DNA of 64,000 nt from an uncultured Sphingosinicella sp. (lineage in GTDB: Bacteria; Pseudomonadota; Alphaproteobacteria; Sphingomonadales; Sphingomonadaceae). The stretch covers positions 1-64,000 of the forward strand of contig NZ_CADCWD010000041.1 of NCBI RefSeq assembly GCF_902806315.1. The letters run 5' to 3'. This document shows, piece after piece, positions 37,999-46,852 of this stretch. Made by a program: the position numbers and the translations under genes. The notes below the pieces were generated by a model. That model was not told where the DNA came from and ran no database searches. It saw nothing but the letters and a program-made list of their open reading frames with translations. Position 1 is the first letter of the stretch. Each line of letters starts with the position of its first letter.

Positions 37999-38108
37999 AA
38001 GCTTCCTCCCCCGACACCCTGCCCGATGACTTTCCGCCATTTCGGCACCGCGAGTAACCGGTGGCTTGCTGGCGGACCCAACCTATCCAAGCTGCCATTC
38101 CCGCTCAA

Positions 38109-38124
38109 CTGCTAACGTTCTCAA
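38109..38124. promoter_or_regulatory. LacI-type operator in the GH55 / lacI divergent gap
   Basis: CTGCTAACGTTCTCAA shares AACGTTCTCAA exactly with the operator ahead of the TonB receptor; the left half is degenerate. It lies 111 bases upstream of the GH55 start and 100 upstream of the LacI-type gene, so it could control both, including autoregulation. The rest of this 225-base gap shows no other feature. Confidence 0.6.
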
Positions 38125-38223
38125 CGACGCCCGCCAGAACGCCGGGAGCGCTCGGCGCCTCGGAGCAGCCCGTCTTGCCATGCGCGCGGCCTTGGTGGCA
38201 TGAACCCGTCGAACGGAGAGAGA

Positions 38224-39282
38224 ATGCAGACGACCCGGCCCCGTCCCGTCACCATCAAGCATGTCGCGGCCGAAGCGGGGGTTTCGCTGCAGACGGTCTC
38301 GCGCGTCATTAACAACGAACCCAATGTTCGCGATGTCGTGAAGGCCCGGGTGAAGGATGCCGTCGCCAAGCTCGGCTACGTTCCGAACCTGGCGGCGCGG
38401 CGCCTGGGCGGTTCGCGCTCCTACCTGATCCTCGCGCTCAACGATCGCGACCGCACCGTCGAAGGCTGGCGGTTGGGTGAAGGCACCGACTGGGTCGATC
38501 AGATGCTGCTCGGCGGCATGCTCAAATGCGCGGAGCATGGCTACCGGATGCTCTTCGAACTGGTCGACACGCATAGCGAGCATGTCGAGCGCGAGATTTT
38601 CGCCGCGCTATCGGCCCTTAATCCGGACGGCGTGATCCTGACGCCGCCGCATTCCGACAACCCGATCATCATCGGCCTTCTGACGGCGCAGGCCGTCCCC
38701 TTCGCGCGGATCGGGTCCGTTGAAGACGGCGCCGGCTTCTCAATCGCCATGGACGATGCCCGTGCGGCGCAAGTCGCGACCGAGCATCTGATCGGGCTCG
38801 GGCACCGCCGCATCGGCTTCATCAGCGGCAGCGACGAATATGCGCTGAGCGGCGCGCGTGTGGAGGGTTATCAGGCCGCCATGGGAGCGGCAGGCCTCGG
38901 CAACGATCCTCGTCTGGTTGGTCGCGGCGACTTCAGCTTCGACTCCGGCCTTGCCGCCGCCGAAGCCCTGTGTGCCTTGGACGATCCGCCGACCGGCATC
39001 ATCGTCAGCAACGACCAGATGACGCTCGCCACGCTGCAAGTGGCGAAGGCGCGCAACCTCGCCGTGCCCGAGGACCTTTCGGTGATCAGTTTCGACGACA
39101 CGCCGGTGGTTCGGTTCAGCGTGCCGCCGCTGACCGCGATCAATCAGCCGATCGCGGCCATGACGGCGCGGGCGGCCGAATTGCTGATCCAGGCGAAATC
39201 GGGTGCGACGGAGCCCCAGCCGCCGAGTATCGTGCCGTTCGAGCTGGTGGTGCGCGGCTCCACCGGCCCGCGTGGCGGCTGA
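38224..39282 (+). CDS. LacI family transcriptional regulator
   Basis: A 352-residue regulator. The N-terminal helix-turn-helix (TIKHVAAEAGVSLQTVSRVIN) and hinge helix (LGYVPNLAARRLGG) are typical, followed by a periplasmic-binding-protein-like sugar domain ending with DTPVVRFSVPPLTAINQP. GGAGAG three bases upstream supports ATG 38224; an in-frame ATG at 38200 lacks a ribosome site. It probably represses the surrounding glucan genes through the CGTTCTCA operators and is released by glucose or a glucan-derived sugar; the effector is inferred. Its 3' end overlaps the MFS gene. Confidence 0.94.
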   Translation: MQTTRPRPVTIKHVAAEAGVSLQTVSRVINNEPNVRDVVKARVKDAVAKLGYVPNLAARRLGGSRSYLILALNDRDRTVEGWRLGEGTDWVDQMLLGGMLKCAEHGYRMLFELVDTHSEHVEREIFAALSALNPDGVILTPPHSDNPIIIGLLTAQAVPFARIGSVEDGAGFSIAMDDARAAQVATEHLIGLGHRRIGFISGSDEYALSGARVEGYQAAMGAAGLGNDPRLVGRGDFSFDSGLAAAEALCALDDPPTGIIVSNDQMTLATLQVAKARNLAVPEDLSVISFDDTPVVRFSVPPLTAINQPIAAMTARAAELLIQAKSGATEPQPPSIVPFELVVRGSTGPRGG

Positions 39283-40474
39283 CGCCCGGGGCGCACCCGG
39301 CCGGCAAAGCACGAAATTCCTGCTGCTCTACGCGCTTGCCAATGCAGGCGGAGTCGCTGCCTATTTGCCGCTGCTGACGCTGCTTCTTCCCAGCAAGATC
39401 GCGGCCGTGGCGGGCGGCGCACATGTCCAATGGCTGAGCGCGGCGACGCTTGCCGGGGCGGTTTCGGCCAGCCTCGCAAATATCGGCTTCGGCTGGGCGA
39501 GCGATCTCAAGGGCAGTCGCCGAACATGGGTGGCCTTGGGGCTCGCCCTGACCCTCGCCAGTTACGCGCTGCTCCATGCGGCTGCGACACTGGCAACCAT
39601 CGTTGGAGCAGTGATCCTCTACCAGGCTGCGCTCAACATGATGCTGAGCCCGCTCGCCGCCTGGGCCGCGGACACGGTGCCCGACGATCAGAAGGGTGTG
39701 CTCGGCGGCCTCCTCGCCGTCGGTCACCCGATCGGCGCTCTCGCGGGAGTCCTGATGACCTTGCCCTTCGTGCGCGGTCAGGGGGCGCAGCTCGCTTTGC
39801 TCTGCGCAATTATCGCGGGATTGACGCTCCCGCTCCTTCTCTCGGCCGCACCGCCCAAGGCTCAGGTTCAGCCGAACGCCCCGGCACCCGCCCAGCGGAA
39901 CATGCGCCGCATCGATCTTTCAATGCTCTGGATAGCGCGGCTGCTCGTCCAGATCGCAGGCAGCGTGCTGTTCGCCTTCCTGCTCTACTATTTCCAGTCA
40001 TTGCCCGGCCGCCCGGCGAGCGAAGCTGACGTGGCGCGACTGAGCGGAATCACCCTTGCCGCCGCGATGCCGCTGGCCTTGCTGCTCGGGCGTGCGTCCG
40101 ACCGGCTCGGCGCGCGTCGTCCCTTCTTGTTCGGCACTGCGGTGGCGATGAGCCTTGGCCTGACGGTGATGGGGCTGCGACCCGGCTTTGGCGCAGCCGT
40201 GGCGGGCTACGCCCTGTTCGGCTGCAGTCTGGCAATCTACCTGTCGCTCCACTCGGTTTATGCGATGCAGCTGCTCCCCTCCCCTCATCGCCGCGGCCGC
40301 GACTTGGGGCTGTTCAACCTCACCAATACCTTGCCCGCTTTGCTGTCGCCGCTTCTCGCCGTGGCCTTGGCGCCCACTTACGGCTTCGAAGGCCTGATGA
40401 TCGCGCTGGCGCTGCTCGTCGCCACGGCCGCCCTGCTGATCCTCGTCATCCGGAGCGACAGCAAAACGCCTTGA
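39272..40474 (+). CDS. MFS transporter, probable sugar carrier
   Basis: About 400 residues with twelve hydrophobic segments and the major-facilitator loop GFGWASDLKGSRR between helices 2 and 3, repeated as LLGRASDRLGARRPF in the second half. It resembles the sugar-family MFS proteins found beside LacI regulators and glycosidases. The start is uncertain: GTG 39272, overlapping lacI by 11 bases, gives a sensible cytoplasmic N-terminus, but the ribosome site is poor and coupling to lacI is likely. Substrate inferred to be glucose or a short glucan. Confidence 0.85.
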   Translation: MAADARGAPGRQSTKFLLLYALANAGGVAAYLPLLTLLLPSKIAAVAGGAHVQWLSAATLAGAVSASLANIGFGWASDLKGSRRTWVALGLALTLASYALLHAAATLATIVGAVILYQAALNMMLSPLAAWAADTVPDDQKGVLGGLLAVGHPIGALAGVLMTLPFVRGQGAQLALLCAIIAGLTLPLLLSAAPPKAQVQPNAPAPAQRNMRRIDLSMLWIARLLVQIAGSVLFAFLLYYFQSLPGRPASEADVARLSGITLAAAMPLALLLGRASDRLGARRPFLFGTAVAMSLGLTVMGLRPGFGAAVAGYALFGCSLAIYLSLHSVYAMQLLPSPHRRGRDLGLFNLTNTLPALLSPLLAVALAPTYGFEGLMIALALLVATAALLILVIRSDSKTP

Positions 40475-40504
40475 AACCGGAGAATTTAGTCGGCTATGTC
40501 ACTC

Positions 40505-40520
40505 TTGATAGCGTTCTCAT
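40505..40520. promoter_or_regulatory. LacI-type operator ahead of the GH3 gene
   Basis: TTGATAGCGTTCTCAT matches the receptor-proximal operator (TTGACAACGTTCTCAA on the minus strand) at 13 of 16 positions, including CGTTCTCA and the outer TTGA. It lies 26 bases upstream of the GH3 start, between the MFS stop and the GH3 ribosome site, so the GH3 gene probably has its own regulated promoter. Confidence 0.68.
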
Positions 40521-40545
40521 AAGAAGAACATCTCGGGGGAGTGAC

Positions 40546-43056
40546 ATGATTCTGCGTGCCAGCCTGTTTGCGATTGCCGTGGCTCTTGCCGCTCCCTCGG
40601 CCAGCCAACCCACGCCCGCCAACGCAACTGCTGATTCCGCGGTCTGGCCGCGCGTCAAAAGCCGCGTCGCGCGCGATCCGGCCTTGGAGGCACGCATCGA
40701 TCGCCTGATGGCGGGGATGACCCTTGAGGAGAAGGTCGCGCAAACAATCCAGGCGGAGGCGACGATCGCCCCCGCCGATTCCGCGCGCTACAAGCTCGGC
40801 TCCGTGCTCACCGGCGGCAATGGCGGGCCCGGCGGCAACGAGAAAGCGCCCGCGCTAGAATGGCTGAAGCTCGCCGACGCCTATTGGGAGGCGTCGCGCG
40901 CCGCCGTGCCGGCGGACAAGTGGATCCCGATCGTCTGGGGCATCGACGCCGTCCATGGCCACGCCAATATCGTCGGCGCGACGATTTTCCCGCACAATAT
41001 CGGCCTCGGCGCAATGCGCAATCCGAAGCTCATGCGCCGCATCGGCGAAGTGACGGCGCGCGAGATGGCCGTCACCGGCATCGATTGGACCTTCGCCCCC
41101 ACGCTCGCCGTCGTGCGCGACGACCGCTGGGGCCGAACCTATGAAGGCTTTTCGGAGGATCCGGAGATCGTCGCCTCTTATGCCGGCGCGCTGGTGGAGG
41201 GGCTGCAGGGCCGCCCGGGCACAGCCGGGTTTCTGGGCCCGGGCCGCGTGTTCGCCACCGCCAAGCATTTCGTCGGCGACGGCGGCACCGCAGGGGGCAA
41301 GGACCAGGGCGACAATCCGTCCAGTCCGGTCGAGATCGCGCGCATTCACGGTGCCGGATACCCGCCCGCGATCGAGGCGGGCGTTCAATCCGTCATGATC
41401 TCATTCTCCTCCATTCGCGGCGAGAAGACGACCGGCGACCGCGACCTGATCACCGGCGCGCTCAAGGAGAGGATGGGCTTTGACGGCCTGGTGGTGGGCG
41501 ACTGGAACGCGCACGGCCAGGTACCGGGCTGCACCGTCCAGTCCTGCGCGGCGGCGATCAACGCCGGTCTCGACATGTTCATGGTGCCCTCTGACTGGAA
41601 GCCGCTTTACGAGAACACGCTGGCCCAGGCGCGGTCCGGCGAGATTCCGGCCGCGCGGATCGACGATGCGGTGCGCCGCATCCTGCGCGTCAAGATCAGG
41701 TCCGGCCTGTTCGAAAAACCCAAGCCGTCGCAACGGCCGCTCGCCGGGCGCGTCGAATTGCTCGGCGCGCCCGATCATCGCGCCGTGGCGCGGCAGGCGG
41801 TGCGGGAGTCGCTGGTCCTGCTCAAAAACGCCGGCAAGGCACTCCCGATCCGTGCGACCGCCAACGTGCTCGTCGCCGGCGACGGTGCCGACAATATCGG
41901 CAAACAATCGGGTGGCTGGACGTTGAACTGGCAAGGCACCGGCAACGTCAACGCCGATTTTCCCAACGGCCAGTCGATCTTCGCCGGCATCCGCGACGCG
42001 CTGAGCGCGTCTGGCGGGCGAGCCACGCTCAGCGTCGATGGCCGCTACACGACCAAGCCCGACGTCGCCGTCGTCGTGTTCGGTGAAGATCCCTACGCGG
42101 AATTCGTGGGCGACCGGCAGACGGTGGAATTCAGTCCCGCCGATAAGAAAGATCTGGAGCTGATGCGCCGGTTCAAGGCGGCAGGCATTCCAGTCGTGTC
42201 CGTGTTCCTGTCCGGCCGCCCGATGTGGGTCAATCCCGAGCTCAACGCCTCGGACGCCTTCGTCGCCGCCTTCCTGCCGGGCAGCGAAGGCGGCGGCATC
42301 GCCGATGTCCTGGTGGGCGACCGCAAGGGCCGCGCGCGCCACAACTTCCGGGGGCGCCTGTCTTATTCCTGGCCCAAGCGCGGTGATCAGACGCCGCTCA
42401 ATCGGGGCGACCGCAACTACGATCCCCTGTTCGCCTACGGCTACGGCTTGACCTATGCCAGCGCGGGCGACCTGCCCCGCCTCTCGGAAGAGCGGCCCGC
42501 CGGCGTCGCGGCCGGTGCGGACGGCATCCTCTTTGGTCGCGGGCGTCTACCGGCCGGCTGGTCGCTCGATCTTGCCCAGGAAGGCGGGCCCACCGTGGTC
42601 ATCACTGGCCCGACCGGGGCAACGGGCGACAACCGGGTGCGCGTCTCCGGCGTGGACCGCCGCGCACAGGAGGATAGCCGCCTGTTCGCCTTTGACGGCT
42701 CCGGCCCGGGCATCGCCCGTATCACCGCGCCGCAGGCGCTCGATCTCACGCGCGAATCGAACGGCGAGCTCCACCTCATCCTCGAATATCGTCTGGACGA
42801 GGCGCCGACCGGGGAGGTGCTGCTCGGCGTCAATGACGCTACGGTGCCGATCACCGGCCACCTCCGCGCGGCGCAGCCCGGGCAATGGTCGAGCTTGAGC
42901 GTGCCGCTGCAATGCTTTGCGCGCGGCGGAGCAGACTTCCAGCGCGTTACCGCGCCATTCGTCCTGCGCACGGGCGGACGGTTAAAGGTGGCCGTGTCGG
43001 ATATCCGCCTGGCTCATCCGGGCGGGTCGCTGTCCATGCAATGCGGTCGCCCCTGA
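40546..43056 (+). CDS. glycoside hydrolase family 3 exo-beta-glucosidase
   Basis: An 836-residue exported enzyme: signal peptide (about 20 residues), GH3 N-domain, GH3 C-domain and a C-terminal ExoP-type galactose-binding domain (ending around VAVSDIRLA). The likely nucleophile is Asp319 in GLVVGDWNAH, and AKHFVGDGGT is the substrate-binding Lys-His motif. It should release glucose from the non-reducing ends of beta-glucan oligosaccharides in the periplasm. GGGGGAG four bases before ATG 40546 fixes the start; the frame is open further upstream but would run over the operator. Confidence 0.95.
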   Translation: MILRASLFAIAVALAAPSASQPTPANATADSAVWPRVKSRVARDPALEARIDRLMAGMTLEEKVAQTIQAEATIAPADSARYKLGSVLTGGNGGPGGNEKAPALEWLKLADAYWEASRAAVPADKWIPIVWGIDAVHGHANIVGATIFPHNIGLGAMRNPKLMRRIGEVTAREMAVTGIDWTFAPTLAVVRDDRWGRTYEGFSEDPEIVASYAGALVEGLQGRPGTAGFLGPGRVFATAKHFVGDGGTAGGKDQGDNPSSPVEIARIHGAGYPPAIEAGVQSVMISFSSIRGEKTTGDRDLITGALKERMGFDGLVVGDWNAHGQVPGCTVQSCAAAINAGLDMFMVPSDWKPLYENTLAQARSGEIPAARIDDAVRRILRVKIRSGLFEKPKPSQRPLAGRVELLGAPDHRAVARQAVRESLVLLKNAGKALPIRATANVLVAGDGADNIGKQSGGWTLNWQGTGNVNADFPNGQSIFAGIRDALSASGGRATLSVDGRYTTKPDVAVVVFGEDPYAEFVGDRQTVEFSPADKKDLELMRRFKAAGIPVVSVFLSGRPMWVNPELNASDAFVAAFLPGSEGGGIADVLVGDRKGRARHNFRGRLSYSWPKRGDQTPLNRGDRNYDPLFAYGYGLTYASAGDLPRLSEERPAGVAAGADGILFGRGRLPAGWSLDLAQEGGPTVVITGPTGATGDNRVRVSGVDRRAQEDSRLFAFDGSGPGIARITAPQALDLTRESNGELHLILEYRLDEAPTGEVLLGVNDATVPITGHLRAAQPGQWSSLSVPLQCFARGGADFQRVTAPFVLRTGGRLKVAVSDIRLAHPGGSLSMQCGRP

Positions 43057-43117
43057 GCCTGGGTTGCGCCGGGCCGCCCCCGGCCTGATAACGAAGCAAA
43101 AGGGAGGAAATAAGACG

Positions 43118-44437
43118 ATGGCCATGGCCCCCACCAGCGCCCCCGCCGCTGCGAGCGAACTCTCCTCGACCGACCCGATGCCGGGCAGTGTCGAGGATCG
43201 CGGCGTCAACGCGCCCGACCTCCAGGTCTTCGTCTTCGCGCTTTTCTTCATCTTCGGCGGGATCACGAGCCTCAACGACGTGATCATCCCCAAGCTCAAG
43301 GAGCTGTTCACGCTCAATTATACCCAGGCGATGCTGATCCAGTTCTGCTTCTTCACCGCCTATCTGGTGATCGGCATTCCGGGAGCGAAGCTGGTCAAGC
43401 GGATCGGCTATATGCGCGGCGCGGTCGCGGGACTGATCATCATGATGATCGGCTGCCTCCTCTTCATCCCGGCTTCGCAGACCGCCGTCTACGGCCTCTT
43501 CCTCCTCGCCCTGTTCGTGCTGGCGAGCGGCGTGGTGATCGTCCAGGTGGTCGCCAACCCGCTCATCTCGCTGCTCGGTCCGCCTCGAACCGCCCATAGC
43601 CGCCTCACCTTCGCCCAGGCCTTCAATTCGCTCGGCACGACGGTGTTTCCGATCGTCGGTTCGATCCTCATCCTCGGCAGCCTGGCGACCGTCAGCGCCG
43701 ACCAGCTTTCCGGCCCCGCGCTCGACGCCTATCGCACGGCGGAAAGCCAGGCGATCGTTCAGGGCTATCTCGGGCTTGCCGTCGCGCTGGCCATCGTCGC
43801 GGCGGCGGTGTGGATGTTCCGGCACCGGCTGAAGGGTGAGCGCCACGAAGCGAGCTCGGGCCTTGCCGGCTTCGACCTGCTTGGGCGCCGCCGTTTCGGA
43901 TGGGGCGCGCTGTGCATCTTCCTTTATGTCGGCGCGGAAGTGTCGATCGGGTCGCTGATCGTGAACTACCTGATGCAGCCCGGCGTGCTCGCGCTTGAGG
44001 AACAGGCGGCCGGCAAGCTGATCGGCCTTTATTGGGGCGGTGCCATGGTCGGCCGCTTCATCGGCTCCGCGATCCTGCGCGTGATCAGCCCGGGCAAGGT
44101 GCTGGCCTTCGCCGCCGCCGGCGCGGTCGCGCTCATCCTGGTCTCGACGGGCACGTCCGGCGCGGTTTCCGGATACAGCCTGCTCGCCGTCGGCCTGATG
44201 AACTCGATCATGTTCCCGACCATCTTCACGCTCGCTTCCGAAGGCCTGGGCAGCCGCGCGGCGGACGGATCGGGCATCATCAACGTCGCGATCTTCGGCG
44301 GCGCGGTCGTGCCGCTCGCCACCGGCGCCCTCGCCGACATGACGGCAAGCCTGGGGCTGGCAATGCTGCTGCCCGCCGCCTGCTACCTCGTGATCGTCGC
44401 CTACGGCATCTACGCTCGGCGTCCGCTGACGGCCTGA
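43118..44437 (+). CDS. FucP/GluP-type sugar MFS transporter
   Basis: A 439-residue inner-membrane carrier with about twelve helices, similar to the fucose and glucose/galactose H+ symporters (FucP, GluP, HexB). Marks include FALFFIFGGITSLNDVIIPKL in helix 1, the PGAKLVKRIGYMRG loop, VVANPLISLLGP and FAQAFNSLGTTVFPI. It probably takes up the glucose freed by GH3. GGGAGG lies about 11 bases before ATG 43118; an ATG two codons later is also possible. The stop overlaps the next gene by one base (TGATG). Confidence 0.92.
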   Translation: MAMAPTSAPAAASELSSTDPMPGSVEDRGVNAPDLQVFVFALFFIFGGITSLNDVIIPKLKELFTLNYTQAMLIQFCFFTAYLVIGIPGAKLVKRIGYMRGAVAGLIIMMIGCLLFIPASQTAVYGLFLLALFVLASGVVIVQVVANPLISLLGPPRTAHSRLTFAQAFNSLGTTVFPIVGSILILGSLATVSADQLSGPALDAYRTAESQAIVQGYLGLAVALAIVAAAVWMFRHRLKGERHEASSGLAGFDLLGRRRFGWGALCIFLYVGAEVSIGSLIVNYLMQPGVLALEEQAAGKLIGLYWGGAMVGRFIGSAILRVISPGKVLAFAAAGAVALILVSTGTSGAVSGYSLLAVGLMNSIMFPTIFTLASEGLGSRAADGSGIINVAIFGGAVVPLATGALADMTASLGLAMLLPAACYLVIVAYGIYARRPLTA

Positions 44438-45789
44438 TGACTCCGGCCGAACTCAGCGTCCGCTTCTTCCTCCAGCTGGCGGTGATCGTTGCGGCGTGCC
44501 GCGGCGTCGGCTGGCTGGTGCGGCGCTGGCTCGGCCAGCCGCAGGTGGTGGGCGAGATGATCGCCGGCGTGGTGCTCGGCCCGTCTCTGCTCGGCGCCCT
44601 CGCTCCCGACCTGCAGGCCGCCTTGTTCCCGCCGGAGAGCAAGGCGATCCTGTTCGCGGGCGCGCAGCTCGGCGTCGGCCTCTACATGTTCATCGTCGGC
44701 CTGGGCTTCGATCGGAATGAGTTCTCCAGCAACGTCCGCGGCGCCGCGTCGGTGTCGCTGGCGGGAATGGCCGCGCCTTTCCTGGTGGCGATCGCGATCA
44801 CGCCCTGGTTGATGACCCTGCCCGGGTTGTTCACGCCCCGGGTCACGACGCTGGAAGCGACCTTGTTCATGGGCGCGGCAATCGCGATCACCGCCTTTCC
44901 GATGCTGGCCCGCATCATCCACGAGCGCGGCCTGTCCGGCACTCCGATGGGCACGCTCTCGCTCTCGGCCGGCGCGATCGACGACGCCGCCGCCTGGATG
45001 CTGATCGCACTCGTGCTGGCAAGCTTCGGCGACGGCCCCTCGGTAGCGATTCTGGCGCTTGGCGGCGGCGTCGCATTCGCCTTGTTCGCGGTGCTGCTCG
45101 CCCCTCGCCTGCTCGCCCCGCTCGGACGCGCCGGCGAGATCGGCGAAGGCCGCCTCGCCATTGCGCTGCTTCTCTTCCTGCTCGCCGCCTTCACCATGGA
45201 CGCGATCGGCATCCATGCGGTGTTCGGCGGCTTCCTGCTCGGCACCGCGATGCCGAGGGGTGAATTCGCCGATGGGCTGCGCCGCAAGCTGGAGCCGATC
45301 ACGGTCGTGCTGCTGCTGCCGATGTTCTTCACCTTCTCCGGGCTCCATACCGAGCTTTTGATCCTCGGCGATCCGTCGCTTGCGCTGGTGGCGGCCTTGA
45401 TCCTGATCGGCTCCATCGTGGCGAAGGGCGGCGCCTGCTACGTTGCCGCGCGCTGGAGCGGGCAGCCGCACGCCACCGCCATGGGCATCGGGGCGCTGAT
45501 GAACGCGCGCGGGCTCATGGAGCTGATCGTCATCAACATCGGCCTGCAGCGCGGCATTATTGGGCCGGCCTTGTTCGCGATCCTGGTCCTGATGGCGATC
45601 GCCACCACCCTGATGGCCTCGCCCCTCTTCGAAGCTCTTTACGCCCGCCCGGCCCGCCGCCGCGGCGAGACGGTGGGCGGCCTCGAAGCGCGTCCCGGCG
45701 AGGGTGCGGCAGGCCCCGGCCTGCGAAAAGGTGCCACGGGACCGGATAGCCTGTCCGAGCACAGCGGACCCGCTTCCCAGCTCCCTTGA
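44437..45789 (+). CDS. CPA2 family cation:proton antiporter
   Basis: A 450-residue membrane protein with about twelve helices, of the Na+/H+ exchanger fold. The QPQVVGEMIAGVVLGPSLLG opening, the ITAFPMLARIIHERGL segment, SAGAIDDAAAWML (the paired Asp that carry ions) and ALMNARGLMELIVINIGL are typical of CPA2. The last 40 residues are an unstructured tail. It starts within the stop of the sugar-carrier gene (TGATG). Whether it offsets proton uptake by the symporter or is only a co-transcribed housekeeping gene cannot be told from sequence. Confidence 0.92.
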   Translation: MTPAELSVRFFLQLAVIVAACRGVGWLVRRWLGQPQVVGEMIAGVVLGPSLLGALAPDLQAALFPPESKAILFAGAQLGVGLYMFIVGLGFDRNEFSSNVRGAASVSLAGMAAPFLVAIAITPWLMTLPGLFTPRVTTLEATLFMGAAIAITAFPMLARIIHERGLSGTPMGTLSLSAGAIDDAAAWMLIALVLASFGDGPSVAILALGGGVAFALFAVLLAPRLLAPLGRAGEIGEGRLAIALLLFLLAAFTMDAIGIHAVFGGFLLGTAMPRGEFADGLRRKLEPITVVLLLPMFFTFSGLHTELLILGDPSLALVAALILIGSIVAKGGACYVAARWSGQPHATAMGIGALMNARGLMELIVINIGLQRGIIGPALFAILVLMAIATTLMASPLFEALYARPARRRGETVGGLEARPGEGAAGPGLRKGATGPDSLSEHSGPASQLP

Positions 45790-45889
45790 AGCTTGCAACC
45801 GGATCACAGCCGAACTCGTTGCACGGCTGGAACAAGAGAATTGCCCGCGCATTTTGAATACGAACGTGCGGGCGGAGTTTCCAGACAAG

Positions 45890-46852
45890 ATGAACATGAT
45901 GAAGGCGGCGGTTCTTGCCGGGCCCGGTAAGATCCGTGTCGACGATGTGGCGCTGCCCGAGCCCGGGCCGGGGCAAGTGCGTGTCCGGCTGGAGGGCTGC
46001 GGCGTGTGCGCTTCGAACCTGACGCCCTGGGCGGGGCCGGAATGGATGCAGTTTCCCACCGAGCCCGGCTCGCTCGGGCATGAAGGTTGGGGTCTAATCG
46101 ATGCCGTCGGCGAAGGCGTGCAGGCGCTGGTCCTCGGCGACCGCGTTGCCGCGCTTTCCTACAAAAGCTATGCGCAATACGACATTGCGGAAGCCGACGC
46201 GGTCGTGAAGCTGCCGGAAAGCCTTTCCGACCAGCCCTTTCCAGGCGAGCCGCTCGGCTGCGCGATGAACATCTTCCGAAGGGCGGATATCCAGGCCGGG
46301 CAGACGGTCGCGATCGTCGGCATCGGCTTCCTGGGCGCGATCCTCTGCCGGCTCGCGACCGACGCCGGCGCCCGCGTGATCGCCATTTCGCGCCGTCCCT
46401 TCTCGCTCGATCTCGCACGCCGCTTCGGGGCGGCCGAGACGATCCCGATGGACGATCATAACCGGATCATCGAACGCGTAAAGGAACTGACCGGCGGCCG
46501 CTTTTGCGAGCGGGTGATTGAGGCGGTGGGCAAGCAGTGGCCGCTCGACCTTGCCGCCGAGTTCACCGCCGAGCGCGGCAAGCTGATCGTGGCCGGCTAT
46601 CATCAGGACGGGCCGCGGCAGGTGAATATGTGGCTGTGGAACTGGCGCGGCATCGACGTCATCAACGCCCATGAGCGCGATCCGAAAATCTATGCCGAAG
46701 GCATCAGGGAAGCCGTCGAGGCGGTCGCTTCCGGGCGGCTGGACCCTTCGCCGCTCTACACGCACAGCTTTCCGCTCGAGCGGCTGGGCGAGGCGCTCGA
46801 CGCCACCCGCGACCGCCCAGACGGCTTCCTGAAGGCGCTGGTGACGCTTTGA
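45890..46852 (+). CDS. MDR family (zinc-type) alcohol dehydrogenase
   Basis: A 320-residue medium-chain dehydrogenase/reductase. The N-terminal GroES-like part has GCGVCASNL and GHEGWG at the positions of the zinc ligands, and the Rossmann part has VGIGFLGAILC. The four-Cys structural zinc lobe is absent, as in sorbitol- or quinone-type relatives. The frame is open far upstream; I chose ATG 45890 because the dehydrogenase core begins there (MMKAAVLAGPGKI). The 100-base gap before it holds a GC hairpin (45843-45848 with 45868-45873) but no recognised operator. It overlaps the Gfo/Idh gene. Confidence 0.88.
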   Translation: MNMMKAAVLAGPGKIRVDDVALPEPGPGQVRVRLEGCGVCASNLTPWAGPEWMQFPTEPGSLGHEGWGLIDAVGEGVQALVLGDRVAALSYKSYAQYDIAEADAVVKLPESLSDQPFPGEPLGCAMNIFRRADIQAGQTVAIVGIGFLGAILCRLATDAGARVIAISRRPFSLDLARRFGAAETIPMDDHNRIIERVKELTGGRFCERVIEAVGKQWPLDLAAEFTAERGKLIVAGYHQDGPRQVNMWLWNWRGIDVINAHERDPKIYAEGIREAVEAVASGRLDPSPLYTHSFPLERLGEALDATRDRPDGFLKALVTL

